Source: Flavobacterium amniphilum (GTDB lineage Bacteria; Bacteroidota; Bacteroidia; Flavobacteriales; Flavobacteriaceae). From it: a stretch of 64,000 nucleotides of DNA. The notes beneath the pieces were generated by a model that saw nothing but the letters and a program-made list of their open reading frames with translations, did not search any database and was not told where the DNA came from. The DNA lies in contig NZ_JAMLJL010000001.1 of NCBI RefSeq assembly GCF_023634845.1, positions 1 through 64,000 of the forward strand, read 5' to 3'. Of the stretch, positions 53,287 through 62,543 are shown piece by piece (the stretch's first letter is position 1; every line of letters starts with the position of its first letter). The translations under genes and the position numbers were made by a program.

Positions 53287-53637
53287 ATGCGTATTCAAGT
53301 TGTAAAATCTAAAATCCACAGGGTTAGAGTAACAGGCGCCGATTTAAACTATATCGGCAGTATTACTATTGACGAAGCTTTAATGGAAGCTTCCAATATT
53401 TTTGAAGGTGAAAAAGTATCTATCGTTAACATCAATAACGGAGAGCGTCTGGAAACATATGCTATCACTGGCCCAAGAAACAGTGGCGAAATAACACTGA
53501 ATGGCCCTGCCGCCCGTAAAGTACATAAAGACGACATCATCATCATCATCGCTTACGGAAGCATTGACATGGAAGAAGCTAAAAACTTCAAACCTTCCAT
53601 TGTATTCCCTAACGAAGAAACGAATTCGTTACAGTAA
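53287..53637 (+). CDS. panD: Aspartate 1-decarboxylase
   Basis: Pyruvoyl enzyme that makes beta-alanine from aspartate for pantothenate synthesis. The 116-residue proenzyme cleaves itself between Gly24 and Ser25 in [11 protein letters not shown]. Other blocks: [20 protein letters not shown] and [19 protein letters not shown]. Length is normal. Directly after panC; the next gene starts two bases after its stop. Confidence 0.97.
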   Translation: MRIQVVKSKIHRVRVTGADLNYIGSITIDEALMEASNIFEGEKVSIVNINNGERLETYAITGPRNSGEITLNGPAARKVHKDDIIIIIAYGSIDMEEAKNFKPSIVFPNEETNSLQ

Positions 53638-53639
53638 CC

Positions 53640-54602
53640 GTGAACAATAAGATAAGTTCGTATGCCAGTCTCATCATTCCAATCCTTTTAGGGGCTGGGC
53701 TGACTTATTATCAATATAATTCCTTTTCTCCGGAACAAATTGCTAAAATGAAGAGTTACTTCATGACAGCCAATTATAATTATGTTTTAATTTCATTGGT
53801 AATCGCAATTTTAGGCTGCTTGTTCAGGGCATATCGATGGAAATATACATTGAAAGAAATTGGCACTATTCCTGAATTCAAACTTAATTTCATTGCGGTC
53901 TGCATTGGTTACTTTGTCAATCTGACCATTCCCCGTTCAGGTGAAGTATCACGCGCTTTAATCTTAAAAAAATACAGAGATGTACCGTTTGACAAAGCTT
54001 TTGGAACTATCATTGCCGAAAGAATTGTTGATTTGGCATTTCTCATGTTATTTGTATTCAGCGCGTTGTTACTCGAATTCCAAACGCTGAAAAATTTCCT
54101 GCTTTTGTATATTCCGGTAACCCAACTCGCTTGGGCGCTTACATTTGCAGCCGGTTTTTTTATTTGGTTTTTATTACTGTACCGCTATTCCAAATGGAAA
54201 TACGTCCTGCTTTTTAAATCCAAAATTGAAGGGCTGAAAGAAGGTGTTTTGAGTGTATTAAACATGCCTGACAAATGGAAATTCATCTTCTTCACACTTC
54301 TGATCTGGATTTCTTATGTGTTAATGTTTTACACTACGGTTTTTGCACTGGAAGCCACAAGCCATATTTCGCTTGGCACCATTATGGTTGCCTTTGTAAT
54401 TGGCGGATTAACCATGTCATTTACCAATGGAGGTTTTGGCTTTTTCCCGGTTTTGATCGCTAAGATTTTACTTTTATACCAAGTTCCGTTGGAAGCCGGA
54501 AATGCCTTCGGATGGATCATTTGGACTTCACAATTAATGATTACAATTGTACTCGGTATTTTTTCTTTTTCGGTATTACCAATCGTAGGTAAAAGGAAAT
54601 AA
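53640..54602 (+). CDS. Flippase-like integral membrane protein (LPG synthase TM domain family)
   Basis: A 320-residue membrane protein of the lysylphosphatidylglycerol synthetase transmembrane family (UPF0104), with about eight spans. Family marks are CLFRAYRWKYTL, FVNLTIPRSGEVSRALILKKY, KAFGTIIAERIVDLAFLMLF and the GGFGFFPVLIAKILLLY region. The aminoacyl-transferase domain is absent, so it may flip or transport a lipid. The GTG start at 53640 is two bases past the panD stop, implying co-translation with panCD, though no functional link is known. Confidence 0.85.
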   Translation: MNNKISSYASLIIPILLGAGLTYYQYNSFSPEQIAKMKSYFMTANYNYVLISLVIAILGCLFRAYRWKYTLKEIGTIPEFKLNFIAVCIGYFVNLTIPRSGEVSRALILKKYRDVPFDKAFGTIIAERIVDLAFLMLFVFSALLLEFQTLKNFLLLYIPVTQLAWALTFAAGFFIWFLLLYRYSKWKYVLLFKSKIEGLKEGVLSVLNMPDKWKFIFFTLLIWISYVLMFYTTVFALEATSHISLGTIMVAFVIGGLTMSFTNGGFGFFPVLIAKILLLYQVPLEAGNAFGWIIWTSQLMITIVLGIFSFSVLPIVGKRK

Positions 54603-54645
54603 ATCATTACCTTGCCCGTTTAATAAGCATGTTAATTATTTTATT

Positions 54646-55929
54646 ATGAAAAATATAATCCGCTTTGTTATTTTATTTATTTCATTTTCAGCATTTTCCC
54701 AATCATTTGTTGAACAGATTAAATCGGTTAAATTAAACGAAAGCCGTGACTTAAGGATAAAACTTCCTGCTTCTTTTAAATCTAATCCCGAAAAAAAATA
54801 CCCGCTTATTTTAGTCTTGGACAGTGAGTTTTTATTCCCGGTTTTTGAAGGTAATTTACATTATGGAAATTATTGGGATGATATCCCGGAAGCAATCCTT
54901 GTAGGTATCAACCAAAACAAAAATAACCAGAGGGAATCTGATTGTGAATTCGATCCCCGTACTGGCTTACCTGCCGGAAAAGGAGGTGCATTTTTCGAAT
55001 TTATCGGTACCGAATTAATTCCTTATCTTGAAAAAAAATACCAGGTAGGCACTTTTAAAGCTATAGCAGGTATCGATTCATCGGCCGGACTTGCAAATGC
55101 TTTCCTGTACAAAGAAATTCCGCTTTTCAATGCTTACATTTCTTTAAGTCCTGATTTACAATTGGGAATGGAAGAGCGTATCCCGAAGCGTTTAAGTGAA
55201 TTACAACAACCCATTTTTTACTATACTGCTACAAGTGACGGTGACTTAAAAAAATTCCAAAAACAGATCAAAACCCTGGATCAGAATATGCAAGCTGTAA
55301 AAAATGATTTCATAAATTACAAGTTTGACGATTTTAAAAACGCTAATCATTATACTATAGCAACACTGGGCATTCCTCAGGCCTTGAATCAGATCTTCCA
55401 GATTTACCAACCGATTTCACCTAAAGAATATCAGGAAAAAATCGTTGTTTTACCACAGGATTTTGTTAAATATCTAACCGACAAATATGATGCCATAGAA
55501 AAAAACCTTGGAATCAGAATGCCTGTACGTTACCGCGACATGAAAGCCATCGAAACTGCAATCAATAAAAAGGAACGTTTTGAAGAATATGAGCAATTAG
55601 CCCAAATTTCGGGTCAGCAATACGAAAAAACTTTGCTTTATGATTATCATATGGGCATTTACTGGGAGAAGAGAAATGAATTAAAAAAAGCCATTAAATT
55701 TTATCAGGATGCATTTGCCAAAGAACCAATAGGCGACTTGACAAAAGAAATGATGATGATTAAGGCTGAAGATTTAAAAACTAAATTACCTAAAAAAGAT
55801 AAACTTAAAGGTGGTAAAGCCAAAGATGCAACAGAACAGATAGTGGAAGAAGTACCGGCTGATGCTCCTACGGAAACCCCAACCGAAACTCCAACTGAAA
55901 CTCCGGTTGAAGAGAAAAAAAGTGAATAA
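54646..55929 (+). CDS. Secreted esterase-like protein with alpha/beta-hydrolase fold
   Basis: A 427-residue protein with a signal peptide (about 1-19, FSAFSQ) and a putative-esterase (esterase D/IroE-like) domain at about 25-270: KKYPLILVLDSEFLFPVFEG, IPEAILVGINQNK and TFKAIAGIDSSAGLANAF. The nucleophile elbow reads GIDSSAG (142-148) instead of the usual GxSxGG, so activity is uncertain; Ser146 is the likely nucleophile if active. A helical C-terminal part (about 285-400) looks TPR-like, and the end carries TPTETPTETPTETP, a low-complexity repeat. It lies 43 bases past the flippase-like gene and 23 before radA. Confidence 0.75.
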   Translation: MKNIIRFVILFISFSAFSQSFVEQIKSVKLNESRDLRIKLPASFKSNPEKKYPLILVLDSEFLFPVFEGNLHYGNYWDDIPEAILVGINQNKNNQRESDCEFDPRTGLPAGKGGAFFEFIGTELIPYLEKKYQVGTFKAIAGIDSSAGLANAFLYKEIPLFNAYISLSPDLQLGMEERIPKRLSELQQPIFYYTATSDGDLKKFQKQIKTLDQNMQAVKNDFINYKFDDFKNANHYTIATLGIPQALNQIFQIYQPISPKEYQEKIVVLPQDFVKYLTDKYDAIEKNLGIRMPVRYRDMKAIETAINKKERFEEYEQLAQISGQQYEKTLLYDYHMGIYWEKRNELKKAIKFYQDAFAKEPIGDLTKEMMMIKAEDLKTKLPKKDKLKGGKAKDATEQIVEEVPADAPTETPTETPTETPVEEKKSE

Positions 55930-55952
55930 TACCCGATAATAAAGTCTGCTGA

Positions 55953-57314
55953 ATGGCTAAAATAAAAACGTCCTTTTTTTGTCAAAGTTGTGGAACCCAA
56001 TTTGCTAAATGGCAAGGACAATGCAATGCCTGCAAAGAATGGAATACCATTGTGGAAGAAATCATCCAGAAAGATGAAAAAGTAGTCTGGAAAACTGAAA
56101 CTTCAGTCGTGAAAAAAGCAGCTAAACCTTTGCGCATTCACGAAATTGATTCGGCTGAGGAAATCCGGATGGACACCACTGACGGTGAACTCAACCGTGT
56201 TTTGGGAGGCGGACTCGTTCCTGGTTCTTTGACACTTTTGGGAGGCGAACCCGGCATTGGAAAAAGTACACTATTGTTACAGATTTCATTAAAACTACCT
56301 TACAAAACCCTATATGTTTCGGGAGAGGAAAGTCAGAAACAAATCAAAATGCGTGCCGAGCGAATCACTCCAAACGGAGACAATTGCTATATACTGACCG
56401 AAACCAAAACACAGAATATTTTCCGCCAGATTGAAGAAATCGAACCGGAAATCGTAATTATTGATTCCATTCAAACCTTACATACCGATTATATAGAATC
56501 TTCGGCCGGAAGTATTTCACAAATCAGGGAATGTACGGCCGAATTAATCAAATTTGCCAAAGAAACCAATGTTCCCGTTATCTTAATTGGTCATATTACC
56601 AAAGACGGAAACATCGCCGGACCAAAAATCCTGGAGCACATGGTTGATACCGTTCTGCAGTTTGAAGGAGACAGAAATCATGTATACCGTATTCTCCGTT
56701 CACTCAAAAACCGTTTCGGATCAACTGCCGAATTAGGTATTTACGAAATGCAGGGATCTGGCTTGCGAGAAGTAGCGAATCCATCAGAAATATTAATTTC
56801 CCATAAAGAAGAAGAATTATCCGGAACCGCAATCGCCACCACACTGGAAGGCATGCGTCCGTTAATGATCGAAATACAGGCTCTGGTTTCAACTGCCGTA
56901 TACGGAACTCCACAACGAAGCACGACCGGTTATAACGCCAAAAGGCTCAATATGATTTTAGCGGTTTTGGAAAAACGTGCCGGCTTCCGTTTAGGAGCAA
57001 AAGACGTTTTCCTGAATGTTACGGGAGGAATTTCGGTTGATGATCCGGCAATCGATTTAGCTGTTGTAGCCGCAATCTTATCATCCAATGAGGATATCCC
57101 GGTAGGCAAAGATTTTTGTTTTGCCGGAGAAGTAGGACTTTCTGGTGAAATCCGACCAGTAAACCGTGTGGAACAACGTATTCAAGAAGCTGAAAAATTA
57201 GGTTTTGGAACCATTTTCATCTCCAAATACAATAAAATTGCTACTAAATTTCCGGGAATAAAAGTGGTTTTAGTCAGCAAAATAGAAGAAATTGTTAGTG
57301 AATTATTCGGATAA
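55953..57314 (+). CDS. radA: DNA repair protein RadA
   Basis: RecA-like ATPase that promotes branch migration in recombinational repair. The 453-residue protein has the N-terminal zinc finger with Cys10, Cys13, Cys24 and Cys27, Walker A GGEPGIGKST at 97-106, the RadA motif KNRFG at 252-256, and a Lon-protease-like C-terminal domain (GAKDVFLNVTGGISVDDPAIDLAVVAAILSS, in short VFLNVTGGISVDDPAIDLAV). Length is normal. The next gene starts on the base after its stop. Confidence 0.96.
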   Translation: MAKIKTSFFCQSCGTQFAKWQGQCNACKEWNTIVEEIIQKDEKVVWKTETSVVKKAAKPLRIHEIDSAEEIRMDTTDGELNRVLGGGLVPGSLTLLGGEPGIGKSTLLLQISLKLPYKTLYVSGEESQKQIKMRAERITPNGDNCYILTETKTQNIFRQIEEIEPEIVIIDSIQTLHTDYIESSAGSISQIRECTAELIKFAKETNVPVILIGHITKDGNIAGPKILEHMVDTVLQFEGDRNHVYRILRSLKNRFGSTAELGIYEMQGSGLREVANPSEILISHKEEELSGTAIATTLEGMRPLMIEIQALVSTAVYGTPQRSTTGYNAKRLNMILAVLEKRAGFRLGAKDVFLNVTGGISVDDPAIDLAVVAAILSSNEDIPVGKDFCFAGEVGLSGEIRPVNRVEQRIQEAEKLGFGTIFISKYNKIATKFPGIKVVLVSKIEEIVSELFG

Positions 57315-57827
57315 ATGAAACCTTATGCAGAAATATTGCAACTCATACAAACCTACCATGAATTAGGTGAAACAATCGCTGCAGCAAATTTAGTGATAGA
57401 AGAATACGGCATCAAACACCCCAATTTCAAAGGGTTTGAATTGCGCGAGAAAGCGAAAGCGGATTATATCCTGATGACTACCGAAGGTACATTCGGCCAA
57501 CCTAATATCATCAGGATTCCTGAAAACACATTTGAATTTGAATTCATTTTGATGCTGAACCTAATCACACACGAAATGATTCATATCGGTCAGAAAGCTA
57601 AAGGCAACTTCATTGAAGACCGTAATGAAAGGGAATGGCAGGCTTATTACGAGATGTTGTTTCATAAAATTTATCCGCAAATTCCGGATGTTGCTAAACA
57701 CCAACAGCTTTTCTTCGCCAATAAAGCCTTAGAATACTATAAACGGATGGGCAACCCCTCTGTCTTACAAGAAAAATACGCGGAACAAAAAAAAGAAGTC
57801 GAAGATTTTGTAGCTTCGCTTTCGTAA
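57315..57827 (+). CDS. Putative small HExxH metalloprotein
   Basis: A 170-residue protein without signal peptide. HEMIH at 86-90 matches the zinc-protease HExxH motif, and the following EDRNEREWQAYYE supplies a glutamate (Glu105 or Glu107) suitable as third ligand. Upstream, GTFGQPNIIRIPEN is a strand-rich stretch as expected before the active-site helix. This suggests a minimal gluzincin-like fold, but no family was recognised. The ATG at 57315 is the base after the radA stop, so it is co-translated with radA. A function in repair is not implied. Confidence 0.6.
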   Translation: MKPYAEILQLIQTYHELGETIAAANLVIEEYGIKHPNFKGFELREKAKADYILMTTEGTFGQPNIIRIPENTFEFEFILMLNLITHEMIHIGQKAKGNFIEDRNEREWQAYYEMLFHKIYPQIPDVAKHQQLFFANKALEYYKRMGNPSVLQEKYAEQKKEVEDFVASLS

Positions 57828-57849
57828 ATCATCCCAAATTTTTATACAA

Positions 57850-59817
57850 ATGAGGACCAAAAAACAATGGTTTTTACTGATACTTAAAATCGTTTTAGTG
57901 CTTATAGTGCTAACACTGGCAGGTATCTATTTCTTTCGGGACACCCTTTTACAACAAGCTTTAGACAAAGTCAAACATAAATTCAACACCGAATACAATT
58001 CCGATTTTCATATTGGAAGCGCCCATTTTTTAGGCATAACCGGAGTAGAACTCGAAAATATTCATTTGGTTCCGCATCAGTCGGATACACTATTATCTGT
58101 TCAAAAAATACGAACCGAAGTCAGTTTAATGCAATTATTGACCGGAGAAGTCCAACTGAACAATCTGGAAATGCAAAACGGATTCATCCAATTGGTCAAA
58201 AATGAAAACGGCCGCAATTTTGATGTTTTTCTGAAAAAAGATTCGAAAGAAGAATCTTCAGATGAAAAAAGAAATTATGCAAAATTGGCAAACCGAATCC
58301 TGACCAAAGTCCTGAATCTTGTCCCTTCAGAAATGAACTTGGAAAATCTGTCACTCCGTATCGATGATATGGGAAAAAAAGTCAGCTTCCATATGAATGA
58401 TTTAAAATTGGCAGACCACCAACTCAATACACAGATTAAAGTTACCACCAATACTTTTAGTCAAAACTGGAACATTAAGGGATATGCCAATCCACGCGAC
58501 AAAAAAGCTGATTTAGTGTTTGCATCAGCCGACACATCAAAAATCCAGGTTCCGTACATTGATGAAAAATTCGGTTTGAAATCAAGCTTCAACAAAATCA
58601 GGCTGAAACTCGATAATCTGGATATGACTTTTGGAAAATTACACATTGACGGTGTTGCTTCCATTGAAAACTTCACTATCAATCATCCTAAAATTGCCAA
58701 AAAAGATGTAGTAATCCAAAATGCCCAATTTGATTACCGATTTTTATTAGGCAGCGATTTCATTGCCATCGACAGTACATCGACAGCCCAATTGAACAAA
58801 ATAAAGGTTAAACCATATCTGGAATACAACACCGAAGAAGATACCATTTACAAACTGAAGTTGAACATCGACAAAATGAAAGCACAGGATTTCATCACGT
58901 CTTTACCGAACGGTTTGTTTTCACATTTCACAGGCATGGTAGCTGAAGGGGAATTCGATTATAAACTCAATTTCCAATTCAATAAAAACAAACCGCACAA
59001 ATTGGTTTTTGACAGTAAATTCAATAAAAACAATTTGCGCATCGTAAAATACGGAGAAGCCAATCTGGAAAAACTGAACAGTGAATTCACGTACCGTGCG
59101 ATCGAAAACGGAGTACCGCAACGTCCTGTTTTTGTTGGTTCATCAAATCCGAATTTCACACCTTTGGAATTAATCTCTCCGTATTTGAAGCATGCTGTTC
59201 TCACTAACGAAGATCCTTCTTTCATGCGCCACCGTGGTTTTATTTCGGAAGCTTTCAAACAATCAATTGCTAAAAACATCCGTACCAAAAAGTTCTCACG
59301 CGGCGCCAGTACCATCAGTATGCAATTAGTCAAAAATGTATTCCTCACACGTGAAAAAACACTATCACGCAAATTGGAAGAAATCCTTTTGGTTTACATT
59401 TTGGAAAACAATCGTATCTCTTCAAAAGAACGCATGCTGGAAGTCTATTTCAATGTAATCGAATGGGGACCGAATGTATATGGAATTGGGGAAGCTGCCG
59501 AATTTTATTTCCAGAAAAAACCGATTGATTTAAACCTCAACGAGTGCTTGTTTTTGGCTTCAATTGTACCGAAACCGAAAAAATTTATGTACCAGTTTAA
59601 TGACGAAGGTTTTCAAAAACCGTATGCAGAGAAAAACCAAAGATTTATTAAAAACCTGATGTTACGGAGAGCATTAATCACTAGTGATGATACTATCGGT
59701 CAGTCTATTCCGATTTATGTTTCGGGAAGAGCACGTTCGTTATTGAGAATCAAAAAAGTACAGGATACGATTGCGATTGATTCTTCGGCTTCATCAATCA
59801 ATGAATTCGATTTTTAA
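57850..59817 (+). CDS. AsmA-like domain fused to a GT51 peptidoglycan glycosyltransferase
   Basis: A 655-residue inner-membrane protein: membrane segment at 7-28, an AsmA/TamB-like beta-rich region at about 30-440 (HIGSAHFLGITGVELENIHL, VQLNNLEMQNGFIQLVKNENG), then a glycosyltransferase-51 domain from about 450 with the catalytic block EDPSFMRHRGF (Glu454), RGASTISMQLVKNVFLTREKT (from Gly485), RKLEEILLVYILE and EVYFNVIEWGPNVYGI. There is no penicillin-binding transpeptidase domain. GT51 enzymes polymerise lipid II into glycan chains; joined to an AsmA region this one may act at a periplasmic lipid or wall interface. The stop abuts the stop of the response-regulator gene with no intergenic base. 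Confidence 0.85.
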   Translation: MRTKKQWFLLILKIVLVLIVLTLAGIYFFRDTLLQQALDKVKHKFNTEYNSDFHIGSAHFLGITGVELENIHLVPHQSDTLLSVQKIRTEVSLMQLLTGEVQLNNLEMQNGFIQLVKNENGRNFDVFLKKDSKEESSDEKRNYAKLANRILTKVLNLVPSEMNLENLSLRIDDMGKKVSFHMNDLKLADHQLNTQIKVTTNTFSQNWNIKGYANPRDKKADLVFASADTSKIQVPYIDEKFGLKSSFNKIRLKLDNLDMTFGKLHIDGVASIENFTINHPKIAKKDVVIQNAQFDYRFLLGSDFIAIDSTSTAQLNKIKVKPYLEYNTEEDTIYKLKLNIDKMKAQDFITSLPNGLFSHFTGMVAEGEFDYKLNFQFNKNKPHKLVFDSKFNKNNLRIVKYGEANLEKLNSEFTYRAIENGVPQRPVFVGSSNPNFTPLELISPYLKHAVLTNEDPSFMRHRGFISEAFKQSIAKNIRTKKFSRGASTISMQLVKNVFLTREKTLSRKLEEILLVYILENNRISSKERMLEVYFNVIEWGPNVYGIGEAAEFYFQKKPIDLNLNECLFLASIVPKPKKFMYQFNDEGFQKPYAEKNQRFIKNLMLRRALITSDDTIGQSIPIYVSGRARSLLRIKKVQDTIAIDSSASSINEFDF

Positions 59818-60567
59818 CTATCTGAAATTCTTTAAAAACTGCTCTTTGTAGGTTGGCGAAACTTCAATTTCCGCCTGGTCATTGAGCACAACATAGCCGC
59901 CTTTATTATAGGATTTTACAAAATTCACATTGATGATGTGTGATTTATGGACACGTAAAAAAGGGAATGGTAATATTTCTGTAAAATGTTTCAGAAAGCG
60001 GCAGACCATCTTTTTGGAACCATCGGCTAAATATAAATCGGTAAAATTTCCGTTACCGCGAAGACGGACGATGTCTTCCATTTTAACCACTTCGAAACCT
60101 TCCAGAGTGGGCAAAATAACCTGCTTCTTTTCAGGTTGGGTTTCCCGGAAATTTTCGACGATAATCTTGTTTCTATTAAACAACTCATGGTTTAAAATAT
60201 GCTGCTGTACTTTATTCACGGCCACGATCAATTCTTCAATACTGATGGGTTTGAGCAAATAATAAGCTGCACTCTGGTTTAAGGCTTTGAGTGAATATTC
60301 GGAAAAAGCCGTAACAAAAATGGTTTCAAACTGCAAGTCTTTACAAGCTTCCAACACATCAAATGCATTTCCGAAAGGCATTTCCACATCCAAAAAAACC
60401 AATTGGGGCAAAACCTCGTGTAAAAGCGGAACGGCTTCTTTGATATTTTGGGCTTCTCCCACCACTTCCACTTGTGGACAATACTTGCTCAAATAGTTTT
60501 TAAGCACTTCACGTGCAGCACTTTCGTCTTCAACAATTACCGCTTGTATTTTACTGAATGTCATCAT
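59818..60567 (-). CDS. LytTR-family response regulator
   Basis: A 249-residue two-component regulator. The receiver domain (about 7-120) has acidic residues in IVEDESAARE, phospho-acceptor Asp60 in LVFLDVEMP, the Thr/Ser in FVTAFSEYSLKA and Lys in YLLKPISIEEL. The LytTR DNA-binding domain is at about 150-248 (VKMEDIVRLRGNGNFTDLYLADG, FLRVHKSHIINVNFVKSYNKGGYVVLND in part). Its start overlaps the histidine kinase stop by four bases, so the pair is coupled. Confidence 0.94.
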   Translation of the reverse strand: MMTFSKIQAVIVEDESAAREVLKNYLSKYCPQVEVVGEAQNIKEAVPLLHEVLPQLVFLDVEMPFGNAFDVLEACKDLQFETIFVTAFSEYSLKALNQSAAYYLLKPISIEELIVAVNKVQQHILNHELFNRNKIIVENFRETQPEKKQVILPTLEGFEVVKMEDIVRLRGNGNFTDLYLADGSKKMVCRFLKHFTEILPFPFLRVHKSHIINVNFVKSYNKGGYVVLNDQAEIEVSPTYKEQFLKNFR

Positions 60568-62390
60568 GCTTTCTCAGACTTTGGAAAAATAATTTCAACA
60601 ATTGTTCCGGAATCCCCACTATTCTTTTCGGTTATGGAAAACGAAATATCCGACTTATATAACTCATTCAACAAATTGATACGCTCTTTGGTATTAGTCA
60701 CACCACGCGATTGATGCACTTTCTGGTTCCGGGTTTTAAGCGCGGCACTTTGGGTTAATCCTATACCATTATCATCCACAATAACCGAAACTTTATCCCT
60801 GTTCAATTCAAACTTAAGCAACAAAAGCCCTTTAGTTTCCCTGTAACGTAAACCGTGCCAGATTGCATTCTCAAGGTGTGGCTGAATCAGCATATTGGGA
60901 ACCAAAACTGTTTCGGTATCCAAAGCATCATCTACCACTATTTTGTACTCAAATTTATCCTGGAAACGTAAATGCTCTAAATCAAGATACTTCTTTAGCT
61001 GCTCGATCTCATTACCAAGACTGATAAAATCCTTATTTGAATTTTCCATCATATTCCGCATCAAATGGGAATAAGATGTCAGGTATTTATTGGCTTCCAG
61101 TTCTTTATTCTGTGAAATAAATTGGTTAACACTATTCAGACTGTTGAATATAAAATGTGGGTTCATTTCCCTGCGTAGCGACTGCAAGGCAATTTCTTTA
61201 TTCTTGATTTTAATCGAATACAAGGCTTTGATAATAAACCCGAATAACAATAAAAGTAAAGCAATCGATCCAAGAAGAACATAATTAAATGTGTTCTTTT
61301 TGGAAATAAGCTCGTCTTTAAGAGCTTTTTCTTTTTCCAACTGACGGATTTTTTCTTCGGTAATCTGAAATGTTTTTTCATCAATCAGCGAACTGTCTTT
61401 CCGGATTAACTGATCAAAATTCTGAAGGAAATCTTCATACAAAACCATGCTCTCTTTATCATTCCCATTCGCTTTGTAATACTGTAACAATTGTTTCAGA
61501 CTGCTTTTAACCTCATCAGTTTTACCCATTTGCGAAGCCAATCTATAAGCTTTCTGCAAAGAATTCACGGCTTTTTCAGGTTCTTTATTTTTGAAATAAA
61601 TCCCACTTAATGACTGCAACTGCTTGATTTGGTTATCATAATCATTATGTACAACGGCTTCATCCAATAATTTCTGATTGATGGAAATGGCTTTGTCAAA
61701 TTGCTTATCAGATGCGTAAACCTTAGCAATTGCATTTTTCAGCTTAACCACTTCTTCCGGTTTGTCAGCAGAATAACTTATGGCTTTTTCAAGATTTTCA
61801 ATAGCCGATCCTTTATCTTTCAACTTCAAATCAACAGTAGCTTGTTGCACATAAGCATCGGCAACTTCTTCTTTTTTATCACTTTCTTTTTCAAGAATAT
61901 CAATATTCTTTCTTGAGTAAGCAGCTTGTACTGCCGGACTGTTACTGTTTTTTAAACGACCTACATCATTCGCATTAAGTTGCGCGTCTTTTTTCTCTTC
62001 GGCTACAGAACCGGCCATTTCATAATTTTTAATGGCTTCTCCCACTTTATTTTGAGATTCCTGCACTTTGGCCAGATTCCGGCTCACTCTTGCCTTGTCC
62101 TTTGTCTTATTTAATTTGGTATACAAAGCCAATGCTTTTTTAAGGTATTCTTCCGCTTTTGCAAAATCACCTTTGTCTGTAAAACCCGTCGCCAACTTCT
62201 CATAATTTCCGGCAATCTTCGATTCATCATTGGAATCCAATGATTCCTTTAGATCATCGGCCGCCTTACTGATTTTGGAAGATGCCGCTTTTTTGTTCTT
62301 ATAAACAGGCACAATCGTATCCTGTGCCGAAACATCATAACTGACGAACAGCATACAAAACACATATAATATCATCCGGTTTAAGCGCAT
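60564..62390 (-). CDS. LytS-type sensor histidine kinase with TPR sensor region
   Basis: A 608-residue membrane kinase, partner of the LytTR regulator. Signal peptide (1-22, ending DVSAQ); TPR repeats at about 55-330 in the periplasm (for example GDFAKAEEYLKKALALYTKL and EPEKAVNSLQKAYRLA); a membrane span at about 369-390; the His_kinase domain with His412 in REMNPHFIFNSLNSVNQFI; and an ATPase end with VDDNGIGL. In this family the TPR part is thought to sense periplasmic state. It is the first gene of the pair. Ligand and targets are unknown. Confidence 0.93.
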   Translation of the reverse strand: MRLNRMILYVFCMLFVSYDVSAQDTIVPVYKNKKAASSKISKAADDLKESLDSNDESKIAGNYEKLATGFTDKGDFAKAEEYLKKALALYTKLNKTKDKARVSRNLAKVQESQNKVGEAIKNYEMAGSVAEEKKDAQLNANDVGRLKNSNSPAVQAAYSRKNIDILEKESDKKEEVADAYVQQATVDLKLKDKGSAIENLEKAISYSADKPEEVVKLKNAIAKVYASDKQFDKAISINQKLLDEAVVHNDYDNQIKQLQSLSGIYFKNKEPEKAVNSLQKAYRLASQMGKTDEVKSSLKQLLQYYKANGNDKESMVLYEDFLQNFDQLIRKDSSLIDEKTFQITEEKIRQLEKEKALKDELISKKNTFNYVLLGSIALLLLLFGFIIKALYSIKIKNKEIALQSLRREMNPHFIFNSLNSVNQFISQNKELEANKYLTSYSHLMRNMMENSNKDFISLGNEIEQLKKYLDLEHLRFQDKFEYKIVVDDALDTETVLVPNMLIQPHLENAIWHGLRYRETKGLLLLKFELNRDKVSVIVDDNGIGLTQSAALKTRNQKVHQSRGVTNTKERINLLNELYKSDISFSITEKNSGDSGTIVEIIFPKSEKA

Positions 62391-62509
62391 CTCTTTTTAT
62401 TATTGTTAGACAATGTAAAGTAACTATTTTAAAAATAGTTATCAAAACGATTTCACCAAGTCAAATCCCCCATTCACCCATTCTGCAAAAAACGTGCAGA
62501 TTCTTACAA

Positions 62510-62517
62510 TAATTTTG
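62510..62517 (+). promoter_or_regulatory. TAnnTTTG -7 box for the VWA lipoprotein gene
   Basis: TAATTTTG, 26 bases before the ATG at 62544. Confidence 0.55.
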
Positions 62518-62543
62518 ACTCATAATCATAAAACAAAATAGTC

